Origin: Phymorhynchus buccinoides
Lineage: Eukaryota > Mollusca > Gastropoda > Neogastropoda > Raphitomidae
NCBI GenBank assembly: GCA_017654935.2
Contig: CM065700.1
Span: 48,997,491-49,061,490 of the forward strand
DNA length: 64,000 nucleotides
Reading direction: 5' to 3'
Part shown: positions 39,366-49,889 of the stretch, piece after piece
Layout of the letters: each line of letters starts with the position of its first letter
Numbering within the stretch: position 1 is the stretch's first letter
The notes under the pieces: model-generated
Seen by the model: only the letters and a program-made list of their open reading frames with translations
Database searches by the model: none
What the model was told of the DNA's origin: nothing
Position numbers and translations under genes: made by a program

Positions 39366-39784
39366 TGTTGAGCATGCATAAGGAAAACAGACAATGCAAT
39401 TTTGTTCATAAATTAAGATTTTGCTTTCATGTTGCAATGATCCGTTTCAAATATTAATATTACTTCTTTCCAACCACCCCTAGGTAGTGTCTCTGCTTAT
39501 GATGATGATGATGATGCTGTTGTTGTTTTTGTGAGTGTGTGTGTGTGCGCGCCTTTGCATATGGCGCACCCCCCAAATTGTACCCTCAGATTTTGTTACT
39601 ATTTCATCAGTAACATTATAAGGCGATATAGTAATAGTTTCTACAGACAATACACTATCTGTGTATACTGCTTTTCTTTTCAACATGTCACAATTTTTTG
39701 TGTTTGAGTCATGAGTGAAAAAATAGACCAATGTTCGAACAAAATTATACCTATTTATGCAAACTATTGACAAAAAACGCATGT
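39353..39784. other. Upstream of the F-box coding exon
   Basis: AT-rich sequence with a short GAT repeat (39499-39514) and a short (GT)n run. Probably intronic for the F-box gene. No other feature seen. Confidence 0.4.
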
Positions 39785-40126
39785 TTACAACAAATTTAGG
39801 TATTTTTCTCTCATTTTATCAGTACAAATCTGAGAATTACGTAAGGTGGTTTTTTCTGTATAATCTGTGAAAATTTGTATTTTACAGTCCACTTGGTCAG
39901 GCATGTCATTAATAATAATATAGTATATAAAAAGGATCGGACCCAATATGCTCCCCTGGGGGACACCACTAGTAACTGGTATTCTAGGTGATATAGAACC
40001 ATTAACATTAACATACTGTGTTCTTCGATTTAAAAAGTCTTCAATCCAACTAAGCATTAGTTTAAGCAACTTCCCTTGAACACCATAACCTTTTAGTTTA
40101 AGTGCGGATATTCCATGCGGAAACAA
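39785..40126 (-). pseudogene. LINE reverse transcriptase fragment
   Basis: The frame includes LKLKGYGVQGKLLKLMLSWI, EDFLNRRTQYV, TSGVPQGSILGPILFIYYI and QIFTDYTEKT. The last is the catalytic F/YADD box with both key positions altered (FTDY), so it is inactive. Same broad clade as the 45-47 kb element. Confidence 0.8.
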
Positions 40127-40164
40127 GGAAGGGAAAAGTGAAACAAGGAAGGGAAAAGATTAGT

Positions 40165-41765
40165 GATGACTGAATGACGTCACGCGCTTCGCAGAGTTTG
40201 GGCTCGTGGATGAGCGTGCCCATTGGTCGGATACAAATAGAACATGTCGTCACGGGAAGAGAAAACCCCAAGCTTTCGATCGGTGTAACTTTTACGCAAA
40301 AATGTTGTCATTTTCGATAAGAAATTTTACTTTGAAAAGTTTCAACTAAATTTTAACCAGCTTAACATTACCCCACCCTTTCAAAAAGTGCATGGTTTTA
40401 AAGAGCATTCAATTTCCTTTTAGATAGAACCACTTTAGTTAATATTGAGTAAATGGGCAGGCTCATCCAAAGCCATGAAGTGCCGGGGGGTGCCGACGGC
40501 CTTAGTCAGAAGGCTCTGTCGGCGGCCAAAAACTCCAATACGGTTGGTATTTTCAACAAATGTTTTAAAATAATAACACATCATACACAAGAATAACAAG
40601 GGCGTCGCCGAGTGGCAGACATGTCCGTCACCAGCAATGCCACGCACTTGCGACACCCCGTAGAGTGTCACATCCTGACACAAAATTGGAAGGGATTCTG
40701 TCTTCTAGTTCACGAGATACAGCTTGAAGAAGAAACATATAGCGCAAAGAAGGAAATTTCGGTTTTCAAGGTCACACTTCAAGGTCAAGGTCAGCATGGT
40801 GATAATTTATGCTCGGATGTTTTCTTCTCTAGGGTATACAGTACCACACACAATCTGAAGCGCTTCTGTCAAGTACCAATGTGGAAAATATGGCTTAAAA
40901 CCCAATGTGTAGACCCCTACCACTTTCAAGGCCTACGGATCGCCCGGACCGTGACCTTGACCTTGATCGGTATGCCACCATCAGAACGGGCATAAGCCAA
41001 AGTACCTTCATGCCAAATTTGAAGACTCTAACACTAACGGTGTGGGAGTTATGGCCCCTGAAAGATTTTCGGTTTTCAAGGTCGTACAAGGTCAAGGTCA
41101 CGACGGCAATATGGTTTGCGCGGATGCCTTCCTCTCATGGTGACACACCAGCACACACAATTTGACGTGATTCTGTCAACCCGTTCGAAAGATATCCTTG
41201 GGACAGACAGAAGGAGAAAAAAATGACCCTCCGATTTTCAGGCTCCAGCGATCTTTTTGACCTTGACCTTGATCGGTATGCCATCATCAGAACGGGCATA
41301 AGCCAAACCACCTTCATACCAAGTTTCAACATCCTATGTTGATCGGTGCCCGAGATATGGCTAAAAATAGATTTCCGGTTTTCAAGGTCATACGTCAAGG
41401 TCAAGGTCACGACCGCAAAATGGTTTGCGCCGATCTCTTCCTATTAAGGAGGCACACCTTCACACAAAATTTGACGCGATTCGGTCAAGCGGTTCGGGAG
41501 ATAGCCTTGGGACAGACAGAAAAGAAAAAAAAAAAAAAAAAAAAGAAACAAACAAAAATACAAACCAGCCCATCGCAATAGTCCGTCTTGGTGACGGACT
41601 AAAAAGCACACCAACAGAACCACAAAAGACAGAAGTACAATTTGGTATGAGTTTTTATTCATAATTTTCATTCAGGAAGGAAAAAATGAAAGTTGAAAAC
41701 AAGCAAAAATCGGCATTCTGGGCAGTTTGTCACAGCTGCAAGGCAGGGCTTTGGAATACCTACTA
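40165..41765 (-). mobile_element. Unclassified interspersed element, copy split by an insertion
   Basis: Left part 40165-40597 and right part about 41602-41765 together match 6290-6891. Between them lies 1.0 kb of foreign sequence. The break falls in CAAGAATA|AAAAGCACACC as judged from the intact copy. Confidence 0.75.
40600..41601 (+). mobile_element. 1.0-kb insert with GTCCGTCACC/GGTGACGGAC near its ends
   Basis: The left part has GGGCGTCGCCGAGTGGCAGA, which resembles the A-box region of a Ser/Leu tRNA, then GTCCGTCACC. The right end is GTCCGTCTTGGTGACGGAC, a small hairpin. The interior is three diverged tandem blocks (about 40740, 41060, 41375), each with TTTTCAAGGTC ... TCAAGGTCAAGGTCA and CCTTGGGACAGACAG. 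A partial relative is at 56535-56690. Could be a composite SINE or a non-autonomous DNA element; no coding capacity. Confidence 0.6.
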
Positions 41766-41769
41766 GTAG

Positions 41770-42570
41770 CCTTTCTCAGCTCTTGAAAATGATAGCATCC
41801 TGATACTTGTGTAGCAGATTTGCATAGATTTCCCCAGTAATGTTTGACCCTTTTCAAGAAAATCCATAATCAATACCATCAGCAAGCCAAAGGATTCTAG
41901 CCGTTGCTGTACCAGCAGATACGTTTAACCTAGTCGTCTTTGGAGGGGGTTAATCAAAACTGTTTTGAATGCTTTGATTCTAGCATTATCATGTCGTAAA
42001 ATGTGAACACATGTTTTATCCATAGTGACAAATCAGCCAAGAAAACTAACAGGATCTACTACAAATCGATGCTGTGTGTTTGAATGTCTCAGAAAGGTTT
42101 GGCACCCATTTCTGGGCACAATTTCATTTTCAAGAAGCCGTAACTTACTTATTTGTTGACCAATTTAAACAAATGTGGTATCATTTTAAAGGTCGTTTCA
42201 CGCTCTTTCCAATGATATGGGTTTTCTAACCTTCCTACTTAATATCTTCTTCTTCTTCTTCCAATATAGTTGACAAAGTCAGTTCTGACCATTTTGTCCC
42301 ATATGTGCCTTCCCAGGTCGAGAGGACGTAAAACTCAAATTTACCTAGTTCTGACCATTATCCAAAAAAGGGTCCCTCCCTTCCTCCCTCTCTTCGGATG
42401 CTTCTTTTTTGGGAGTATCTGGAATGAGGGGAAGTCACCCTGGATGACTAGACCACAGCCGCTATCATGGGAGCTAACCCACTGCGATAGCGGGCTAGTA
42501 GGCCTAGCTCCGGTGTTATGATAAATAAGTACCTGTCATTAAATATCTACCTCTCGCATGAGAACTGTAC
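41770..42570. other. Unassigned, with a diverged copy of the 1-137 repeat
   Basis: Near 42150-42230 the sequence follows the 1-137 repeat (TATCATTTTAAAGGTCG, CTCTTTCCAATGA). Nothing else was recognised. Confidence 0.4.
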
Positions 42571-42574
42571 CCAT

Positions 42575-42616
42575 CTAACCCTAACCCTATCCCTAACCCT
42601 AACCCTATCCCTAACC
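42575..42616. repeat. Interstitial telomere-like CCCTAA repeats
   Basis: CTAACCCTAACCCTATCCCTAACCCTAACCC-type hexamers, about seven units of the CCCTAA metazoan telomere motif with single substitutions (TATCCC). Located 100 bp from a promoter-like cluster. Confidence 0.85.
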
Positions 42617-42715
42617 ACGGAAAGAACCAAAAAATAGAGCAGGAGGGTGTAAATCTACATGTTTGCCGATAAATCGATGTACAAGTCCATAAATCCATAA
42701 TCCGTAAAATTCACA

Positions 42716-42777
42716 ATGGCGGACAAACAAACGATTCTGATTGGCTACGCTAGGACTACTTCTAATGCGCATGCGCA
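42716..42777. promoter_or_regulatory. Promoter-like cluster: ATGGCGG, inverted CCAAT, NRF-1 palindrome
   Basis: AATGGCGG (YY1-like, 42715-42722), ATTGG (inverted CCAAT, 42740-42744) and TGCGCATGCGCA (perfect NRF-1 palindrome, 42766-42777) lie within 62 bp in an otherwise AT-rich region. This grouping is typical of TATA-less housekeeping promoters. On the minus strand the order NRF-1, CCAAT, CCGCCAT would fit transcription toward the F-box gene, whose first exon is missing. Confidence 0.5.
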
Positions 42778-42799
42778 GAGGTAAATATTTCATAGGACT

Positions 42800-43735
42800 A
42801 CTTACTCATTATCATGATTATGACACCGGGGCTAACTTCTTTTATTTTATGTGTTAAGGTTTAACCCAGGTCGATTGGTGCGTATCCTTGCACGCTTTTA
42901 ACTAATTTTGTTGCCCAAACAAAACACAAATTGAAATATAAACTTTTTAGCTGTACCTTTTTACTAATTTTAGTTTTTATCTCATGTCAGTTTTAAAACT
43001 TATTTTCCAGAGAAGAGATAATAAAAAATCTCGATAGCTTCAAAGTAGAGGTCTATTGGTAGGAACGACGGAATTAGGTCAAGCCGCAGCGATTTTTCTG
43101 GTTGAAAATCCGAACCGCGATTTTGGCTATGTGCCAAACGGTCACTTCCTTTGCTTGTTTTTATTGGTGGTTATTCTTGGCGCTGACCATCCGAGTTTCT
43201 TTCTTTCGGGAAGCAGACACCTACTCTGTCATTCGGGAACGATCTTTTTTTACGCTAAGACGGCCGATCGCGAGAGACAAGCGATCCAATATTTGGGTCC
43301 AATTCATTCGTTTATCATTTCTGAACGGTAATTATATAATTCTTTAAAACAAATGCTTAGTTACATTTAATTATTTTTCTACAAGTACACCAAATTTGGT
43401 GCATCTAGAATAAATCTCAATGCTGCTCAAGGTCTCCACAAGTCGGGAGGTGTTACGTCGAAGACTGTCGGACATGTTTTCTGTCACGCGCATGTTGATG
43501 TTGCGATCTTGTGAGTCGCACAAAAAGCTTAGGCCTAATCTGTCTAATATTTGGGGTTGATGTTTCCCCTTTGAATAAGCTTTATTTTGGTACCAATGTT
43601 TTGTTTATTGGTAAAAAAAAGAAAAAGTTATGGCTGTTTTATTCATCCAAACCTTGATACGGTAAGGGCCGGTAATCTTGATCAACTTTTTCTTATATAG
43701 CTCATGTAAAAAAAGCTAACATTTTAAAACGTCGT
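42800..43735. other. Intergenic, nothing recognised
   Basis: One plus-strand open stretch (43056-43331) has no recognisable similarity. No repeat partners seen. Confidence 0.35.
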
Positions 43736-43872
43736 AACTTTCTCAATTTTCGACCGATTTTGATAATTTGGGTATCATTTTAAAGGTCTTGTCGGGCTCT
43801 TTCCAATGACATAAATTTCATTAGGATTTGACAAAAAGTACACATTTTTTTAAAATTTTATAACCACCCTAC
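43736..43872. repeat. Interspersed repeat, copy 2 of 2
   Basis: Same sequence and orientation as 1-137, differing by a T-run length and few substitutions. Confidence 0.85.
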
Positions 43873-43899
43873 TATTGGTGTTTTGTGGCTTTTTTGAAA

Positions 43900-44135
43900 T
43901 CACAAATTGAAATACCTTCAGTTATCAACGTTGCAGTCAGAGTCAAGCTACACAAAGTCGGACGATCGTCAACACGATGACTGACCACGCGAAACGAAGA
44001 ACAGGAATGTTGGACATGCTTCTGTAGATCTGCCAACATGAACGGAAATTGAGATTACCGGGCAGGAAATGTCTTAACACAGAAAACAGAAACAAAATTG
44101 CCGAAAAGACTCAAAAGATGCCGTATTCGGCCAAA
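43900..44135 (+). repeat. Interspersed repeat shared with 59900-60165
   Basis: Shared blocks: ATACCTTCAGTTATCAACGT, TCAAGCTACACAAAGTCGGA and CGGGCAGGAAATG. The 59.9-kb copy carries a short insertion. No coding potential. Confidence 0.75.
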
Positions 44136-44254
44136 CCCTAACAAATTTTGAAGAAAAAAACACTGCCACCTGATGGGTTGTTTGTTGTTTGTCTTTCAAC
44201 TGTCATAAAAAAAAATGTCAGCACGCTTTCTCCTGCAACTTTGGTGCCCATATC

Positions 44255-44858
44255 TTAAAAAACATATTGAACATAGTTGAGGGTGTCCAAAGGAGATTTA
44301 CAAAGAAAATTGTTGGTACGGGAAATATGGACTACGATTAAAGACTGAAATATTTAAAATTACCAAGTTTGGAGAATAGGCCTAGACGTTTTAGAAGTGA
44401 CCTTATCGAGGTTTATATAATTATACACAAAATGTATGATCCTAGCATCACTAAAACCTTATTAACACTTTCAGACGAAGGTAGAACTAGAGGTCGGACA
44501 TACACTTCAAACTTACAAAGAAAATCACAATACTCGTTCCACTAAAAAAAAACCGTTAACGAATAGAATTACAACGGCATGGAATAACCTTTCTAATGAG
44601 ACTATATTAATGCATCGTCACTGAACGTATTCAAAAATCATATAAAAGCGTGATGTAGGCTATGTCGCGTGCAAATAAGTTGGGGCTACTCCTAAAATTT
44701 GGAGGAATTTTATTAGGATTCAAAGCCAATACACAAAAGCCTATTAGTTCACGGGTAAAAAAAAAAAGTACATTGATATCAGTAGTAACAATATCAAGAG
44801 GGCAAAAGGCTTAAAAAATAAGCCTATTGTGCCAAATTGCTATATATGCTATGCTATG
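44255..44858 (+). pseudogene. LINE 3' fragment, same family as the 773-codon element
   Basis: Broken frames read GVQRRFTKKIVGT, RSDLIEVYIIIHKMYDP and LLTLSDEGRTRG, matching the C-terminus of the element at 45139-47593. It ends with the same 3' sequence (GAGGGCAAAAGGC ... TATGCTATGCTATG). It lies tail-to-tail with the other copy. Confidence 0.8.
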
Positions 44859-45138
44859 AACGGCCTCCCTGAGGAAGTTGCCTCCACCCAGTCCTTGGTG
44901 GCCTTCAAGAGGGGCCTCCAAAAGCACCTCTACTAAACAACCATTCCTCTGCCCTCCCCTCCCCACCTCCCACCCCTGCATCCCCACACCTAAAAACAGA
45001 TGCCCCCCCCCCCCCCCCCCACCCCCTTTTACATGCATGCCCCCTAAATACAAATAACCATGTGCACGCATCATGTGGGGCCCGTGTTTCCCCGGCTGAT
45101 CTGGGGGGACTAAATTAAGGGTCGTGCATGAAACTGTA
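44859..45138 (+). pseudogene. LINE 3' end of a different family
   Basis: Starts inside a C-terminal RT tail (NGLPEEVASTQSLVAFKRGL then QKHLY and stop), followed by a C-rich 3'UTR ending near CATAGCATAG. A related 3'UTR-like stretch follows 47593 (CATGTGTGGCCCGGGCC). Confidence 0.65.
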
Positions 45139-47593
45139 CATAGCATAGCATAGCATAAATGGCACTATAGGCTATTTTGTTTAGCCTTTTGCCCTCTAAA
45201 TATGTTTTTTGATTTTTATTTGGTTTGGCTTCATTCACTGATGACTACTAAGGCATCTGTGTTTTATTCCTTTAAATCTGTATATTAACTGAATACATTT
45301 TGTTTTGGAAAAACTTGTCTATGATATTTTTGAATGAATTTAATGACTTTGCATTAACTGCTTCATCGGGAAGGTTATTCCATGCATTTATTACTCTATT
45401 AGTAAAAAAGTTTTGTGCTAGTCTGGTGTTAGTATCTTTTTTGTACAGCTTAAAGTTATGGCCACGGGTTCTATCACCCTCACAAAGAGTTAGTAGGCTG
45501 TTAGTAGTGGAATAATCGTATAAATGGTGACATATTTTATAAACTTCAATCATATCACCCCTGAGCCTTCTATACTCTAGGCTAGGTATCCGCAGATAAA
45601 TAAGTCTTTCCTCATAGGTCATATCATTTGTACCAACAATCTTTTTTGTAAACCTCCTCTGAACTCCCTCTAGCATATCAATGTGTTTTCTCAAATGTGG
45701 ATACCATACAGGATTTCCATACTCTAACATAGGTCTCACCAAAGCCTTAAATAAAGGAATCATTATAACTTTTGATTTGTTAGTAATAATGCTAACAAGC
45801 AGACCGGACATCCTGTTGGCTTTTAATACAATATTATTTATGTGAGGTTCGAAAGTCAAGCCCGGGTCCACAAACACCCCAAGATCTTTCTCAACATCTG
45901 TAGGTTCCAGCACCCGTTTATCTTCATTATTTTTCATATAATATGTATGCTTGGGATTATTTTTACCAAGGTGCATAACCTTACACTTTTGACTATTAAA
46001 TTTCATGAGCCAAGTATCAGCCCATGTAACTAAGTTATCAATGCACATTTGAACTCTTTTTCTTGATTCATCATTGTTTTCTACATTATTGTATGCCTTA
46101 GTGTCATCAGCAAAGATCTTCATATTACAGTCTACACAAGTTGGTAAATCATTTATAAAGTACAGGAATAAAGTGGGACCCATGACACTACCCTGTGGGA
46201 CCCCACTAGTGACATCTACCTTTTTAGAACTAAATCCATTTATAGTTACATATTGTGTGCGCTCGCTCAAAAAATCCCTGATCCACCCCAACAGTCTTCC
46301 GCCCACGCCATAGCCCGCCAGCTTCAAAATAAGTTTGGAATGTGAAACAGTATCGAACGCCTTCTGAAAATCTAGGTAAACGGCGTCCACTGGCCTACCT
46401 TCCTCCAGGGAGCCTATCCAGTCTCCCAAGGTGACTAACAGCTGTGTGACACAAGATCGTCCCCGGGTAAAACCAAATTGGTCTTTAGATAAAATATCAT
46501 TCTCAATTAAATGATCACACAGTGCGTCACGGATAAAACCTTCAAAAAGTTTACAAACGATGGAGGTAAGGCTCACTGGGCGGTAGTTCCCAGGACTACT
46601 CTTATCGCCCTTTTTAAATATTGGTGTAACTTGAGCTACTTTCCAGCTAGTAGGTAATTTGCCTACTAGTACAGATTTATTAAATAAAAATGTTAGAGGC
46701 CACGCCAACTGGCTAGACAACTCCCTGAGGACTCTAGGATGTATTTCGTCAGGTCCAGGTGATTTATCTATTTTTAAGGACTGTAGTGCTTTCAGCATTT
46801 GCTCCTGACCAATTGTGACTGAGTTAATCACTGAATTATAACTTGCTTTAAAATTTGGCAAACTGTTTGCTGGGTCTGTTATAAAAACACTACCAAAAAA
46901 CTCATTTAAGACTATTGCCTTATCCATATCTGTTTCAGTATAAGTCCCATCTTTTTGCCTTAATTTTGAAATTTGTTCTCTAGGTTTAGTCTTGTCAGAT
47001 ACATATCTAAAAAATACTTTAGTATTATTTTTGGCTTCCTGAGCCAAAAGAGATTCTCTTTCCTTTACACGCTTTCTGGTAGCTTGTCTAACCTGGTTTC
47101 GGGCCCTGGCATAGAAGTCCCAATTTTCCTTGGTCGGGTATTTTTTATAGGTTTTGAACGCTTTCCTTTTCTTTCTTATCTTATCAAGGATAGATGCTGG
47201 AAGAGGGTCCTTTCTGCTGGTACCCGTTTGGGATACCTTAATTTTTGGTATAAATTTGTCACAAGCTTCCACAATTATCCGACTCACAATCTCCCAACAC
47301 TCATCCACAGTACATTCGTCCTTTAAAGTGCTGGACCAGTTGACAGATCCCACAAACTCTCTCATGCTGTCATATTTTCCCTTATTGACTAAATATTTAG
47401 TAGTAGCAGTAGTAAATATTTTCTTTTTTACAAAATGTAAGTTAAAACATAAAACTGAATGATGGCTCTTTCCCAAAGGTGGTAAGTAGTCAATATCTGA
47501 CACAAGGTTATCTTGGTTTGTTAAAATAAGGTCCAGTATATTAGGCTGCTGTAAGACTCTGTGGTGTGTTGGTTCTTTGACTTTCTGGAACAT
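45139..47593 (-). mobile_element. 5'-truncated CR1/Jockey-like LINE
   Basis: Contains the open frame 47593-45272 and a 3'UTR of about 130 bp ending in TATGC repeats. The 5' part of the element, with the start of the endonuclease, is absent. Confidence 0.85.
45272..47593 (-). CDS. Endonuclease/reverse transcriptase ORF of a LINE, 773 codons open
   Basis: No stop or frameshift over 773 codons. It opens inside the APE-type endonuclease domain (LDLILTNQDNLV, then GKSHHSVL, the final His block). RT motifs follow: GPDEIHPRVLREL, TPIFKKGDKSSPGNYRPVSL, DAVYLDFQKAFDTVSHSKLI, GVPQGSVMGPTLFLYFINDL and the catalytic MKIFADDTKAY. The tail has EGVQRRFTKKIVGTN and VINAWNNLPDEAVN. RT of this kind copies its own RNA at a nicked target. 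All RT core residues look intact, so it was active recently, but the missing endonuclease front makes this copy unable to move by itself. The annotated start is only the first ATG of the truncated frame. Confidence 0.9.
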   Translation of the reverse strand: MFQKVKEPTHHRVLQQPNILDLILTNQDNLVSDIDYLPPLGKSHHSVLCFNLHFVKKKIFTTATTKYLVNKGKYDSMREFVGSVNWSSTLKDECTVDECWEIVSRIIVEACDKFIPKIKVSQTGTSRKDPLPASILDKIRKKRKAFKTYKKYPTKENWDFYARARNQVRQATRKRVKERESLLAQEAKNNTKVFFRYVSDKTKPREQISKLRQKDGTYTETDMDKAIVLNEFFGSVFITDPANSLPNFKASYNSVINSVTIGQEQMLKALQSLKIDKSPGPDEIHPRVLRELSSQLAWPLTFLFNKSVLVGKLPTSWKVAQVTPIFKKGDKSSPGNYRPVSLTSIVCKLFEGFIRDALCDHLIENDILSKDQFGFTRGRSCVTQLLVTLGDWIGSLEEGRPVDAVYLDFQKAFDTVSHSKLILKLAGYGVGGRLLGWIRDFLSERTQYVTINGFSSKKVDVTSGVPQGSVMGPTLFLYFINDLPTCVDCNMKIFADDTKAYNNVENNDESRKRVQMCIDNLVTWADTWLMKFNSQKCKVMHLGKNNPKHTYYMKNNEDKRVLEPTDVEKDLGVFVDPGLTFEPHINNIVLKANRMSGLLVSIITNKSKVIMIPLFKALVRPMLEYGNPVWYPHLRKHIDMLEGVQRRFTKKIVGTNDMTYEERLIYLRIPSLEYRRLRGDMIEVYKICHHLYDYSTTNSLLTLCEGDRTRGHNFKLYKKDTNTRLAQNFFTNRVINAWNNLPDEAVNAKSLNSFKNIIDKFFQNKMYSVNIQI

Positions 47594-47671
47594 GCACCAT
47601 GTGTGGCCCGGGCCAGACTAGGGACATTTAACGGTCGGGCATGACCTTAAACTCGTCTTTCCCTCTATCAC

Positions 47672-47722
47672 CCCCCCCCCCCCCCCCCCCCCCCCCCCAC
47701 TCCTCCCCCCCCCCCCCCCCCA
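47672..47722. repeat. Poly-C tract
   Basis: Two C runs of about 28 and 16 bp separated by ACTCCT. Confidence 0.95.
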
Positions 47723-47779
47723 AATCAAATCTTCACATATCTAACTAACTTTTTTTTCTCGGTTTTTGAATCTCATTAA

Positions 47780-48025
47780 TATTTTTCTACATAGTCAACT
47801 GTGTATCTATAAATACTTCAGTTACTTCCTGACTATCTTGCAATCATTGTTTCTTTCTGTTTCCCCATAATGTTATCATTTCGCTTTGTACTCTATCTTT
47901 TTAATATTTTTCTACATAGTCAACTGTGTATCTATAAATACTTCAGTTACTTCCTGACTATCTTGCAATCATTGTTTCTTTCTGTTTCCCCATAATGTTA
48001 TCATTTCGCTTTGTACTCTATCTTT
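47780..48025. repeat. 121-bp direct duplication
   Basis: ATTTTTCTACATAGTCAACT ... TTTGTACTCTATCTTTT occurs twice in tandem with almost no difference, so the duplication is recent. Confidence 0.93.
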
Positions 48026-48348
48026 TGCTATTTCTCTCTTTTTCGTACTACCCCCTAAAGTGCAGCAGAGTCTTCAACGTGGTGAAGTTGGCTGCCTAAG
48101 GAGAAGAAGACTGAAGATGTAAATCTAACAAAGATCAAAGTGTGCCCCTCCCCCTCAGTCTTAAAAAATCAAGTTATATTTTCATGAGATATAGACAGTT
48201 AATGTTGCTTAATGCTTAAAAAAAAGACTGCTTAAATATCTCACCTTAGTATATTAGAAAGAAAAAAAATGTAAGCTAAGTATATAGTCTATCATTGTTG
48301 CTGCTGTGCAATAAGTAGGCTACCAATGATGAAGAAAATTAGAATGTT

Positions 48349-48944
48349 AGTGCACTGGCGTAGGAACGGGGGGGGGGGGGGGGGGGGGGGGGCAGGGGGG
48401 GCAGCAGCCCCCCCCTGGCTTCGACGAGGGGGGGGGGGGGGGGGGGGGGGGCAGACGTATCTCTCTGCCCCCCAAAAATTTATAACGGCAAAACAAACAA
48501 AAAAAAAAAAAGGACACAAGGAAACGAAAGAGTTAATAGTCTCAGCCCATTCACTACACATTGCTGTCATGGACTTGGTACTGCATCAAAGATGGATTTG
48601 AGGGGGGTTACAGGGGTTCCACCCCCTCAGACAAAAAATGGAAAGAAAAAGAGGAAGACAAATTGTAGTTCCATGCTAGTTATTCTCTCACGAGAAGCCT
48701 TGATTGCATCTTTTACATTCAAATTATCATCAGCTTCTGGGAGGCAATCCCCCCAGACCCATCACCACACCCCAACTGCCAACTTGGAGCTACCCCCTCC
48801 CCTCTTCCATGACTGGCTGATCCGCCCCATACATGGTTGTATTTTTATGCTTTTTTGTTGTCTCCTTTCAATTCACACCGGTTTGTTGGCAATCCTGTCC
48901 CCCCCCCCCCCCCCCGGCTTGAAAACGTTCCTACGCCACTGTAG
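48349..48944. mobile_element. DNA element with CTGGCGTAGGAACG ends and G-runs
   Basis: Left end CTGGCGTAGGAACG plus a G run; right end a C run plus CGTTCCTACGCCACTG. TAGTGC sits at both outer edges. Internally two G runs of about 22 bp (48369-48391 and 48429-48451) flank a CAGCAGCCCCCCCC palindromic stretch. Ends resemble hAT elements. Non-coding. Confidence 0.65.
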
Positions 48945-48952
48945 TGCCACTC

Positions 48953-49880
48953 TTTGTGTAGGGGAGCATGGGGTAAAAGCCTCTCCTCTTTGTGTAGAGG
49001 AGCACGGGGTAAAGCCCTCTCCAGTTGTAGGGGAGCATGGGGTAAAAGCCTCCCCTCTTTGTGTAGAGGAGCATGGGGTAAAAGCCTCCCCTCTTTGTGT
49101 AGAGGAAGATGGGATAAAGCCCTCCCCAGTTGTAGGAGACCATGAAGTAAAAGCCTCGCCTCTTTGTGTAGAGGAGCATGGGGTAAAAGCCTCTCCTCTT
49201 TGTGTAGAGGAACATGGGGTAAAGCCCTCTCGTCAGGGGAGCATGGGGTAAAAGCCTCTCCTCTTTGTGTAGAGGAGCACGGGGTAAAGCCCTCTCATCA
49301 GGGGAGCATGGGGTAAAAGCCTCTCCTCTTTGTGTAGAGGAGCACGGGGTAAAGCCCTCTCATCAGGGGAGCATGGGGTAAAAGCCTCTCCCCTTTGTGT
49401 AGAGGAGCACGGGGTAAAGCCCTCTCCAGTTGTAGAGGAGCAAGAAGTAAAAGCCTCTCCTCTTTGTGCAGAGGAGCACGGGGTAAAGCCCTCTCCAGTT
49501 GTAGGGGAGCAAGAAGTAAAAACCTCCCCTCTTTGTGTAGGAGACCATGAAGAAAAAGCTTCTCCTCTTTGTGTAGAGGAGCACCGGTAAAGCCCTCTCC
49601 AGTTGTAGGGGAGCATGAAGTAAAAGCCTCCCCTCTTTGTGTAGGAGACCATGAAGTAAAAAGGAGCCATGAAGTCTCCTCTTTGTGTAGAGGAGCACCG
49701 GTAAAGCCCTCTCCAGTTGTAGGGGAGCATGAAGTAAAAGCCTCTCCTCTTTGTGTAGGAGACCATGAAGTAAAAGCCTCTCCTCTTTGTGTAGGAGACC
49801 ATGAAGTAAAAGCCTCTCCTCTTTGTGTAGAGGAGCACCGGTAAAGCCCTCTCCAGTTGTAGGGGAGCATGGGGTAAAAG
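48953..49880. repeat. Satellite of two alternating 34-38-bp half units
   Basis: Half unit A: GAGCATGGGGTAAAAGCCTC then TCCTCTTTGTGTAGAG. Half unit B: GAGCACGGGGTAAAGCCCTC then TCCAGTTGTAGGG or TCATCAGGG. About 25 half units with local subtypes (GACCATGAAGTAAAAG, GAGCACCGGTAAAG). It begins right at the end of the element at 48944. Open frames of 90-280 codons on both strands come from the repeat. Confidence 0.93.
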
Positions 49881-49889
49881 CAATCCCAC

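Noticed and set aside
42575..42616. True telomere or chromosome end
   Set aside because: Only about seven degenerate units, with ordinary sequence and genes on both sides.
42716..42782. Possible short first exon starting ATGGCGGACAAACAAACG with a GTAAAT donor
   Set aside because: 22 codons, no downstream exon seen, and the bases are better explained as promoter motifs.
43056..43347. Two overlapping plus-strand frames of 81 and 91 codons
   Set aside because: No motif, poor context, and overlapping frames of equal quality suggest chance.
44798..45196. Inverted repeat that might be a MITE
   Set aside because: The arms are the 3' ends of two LINE copies in opposite orientation, so no separate element is needed.
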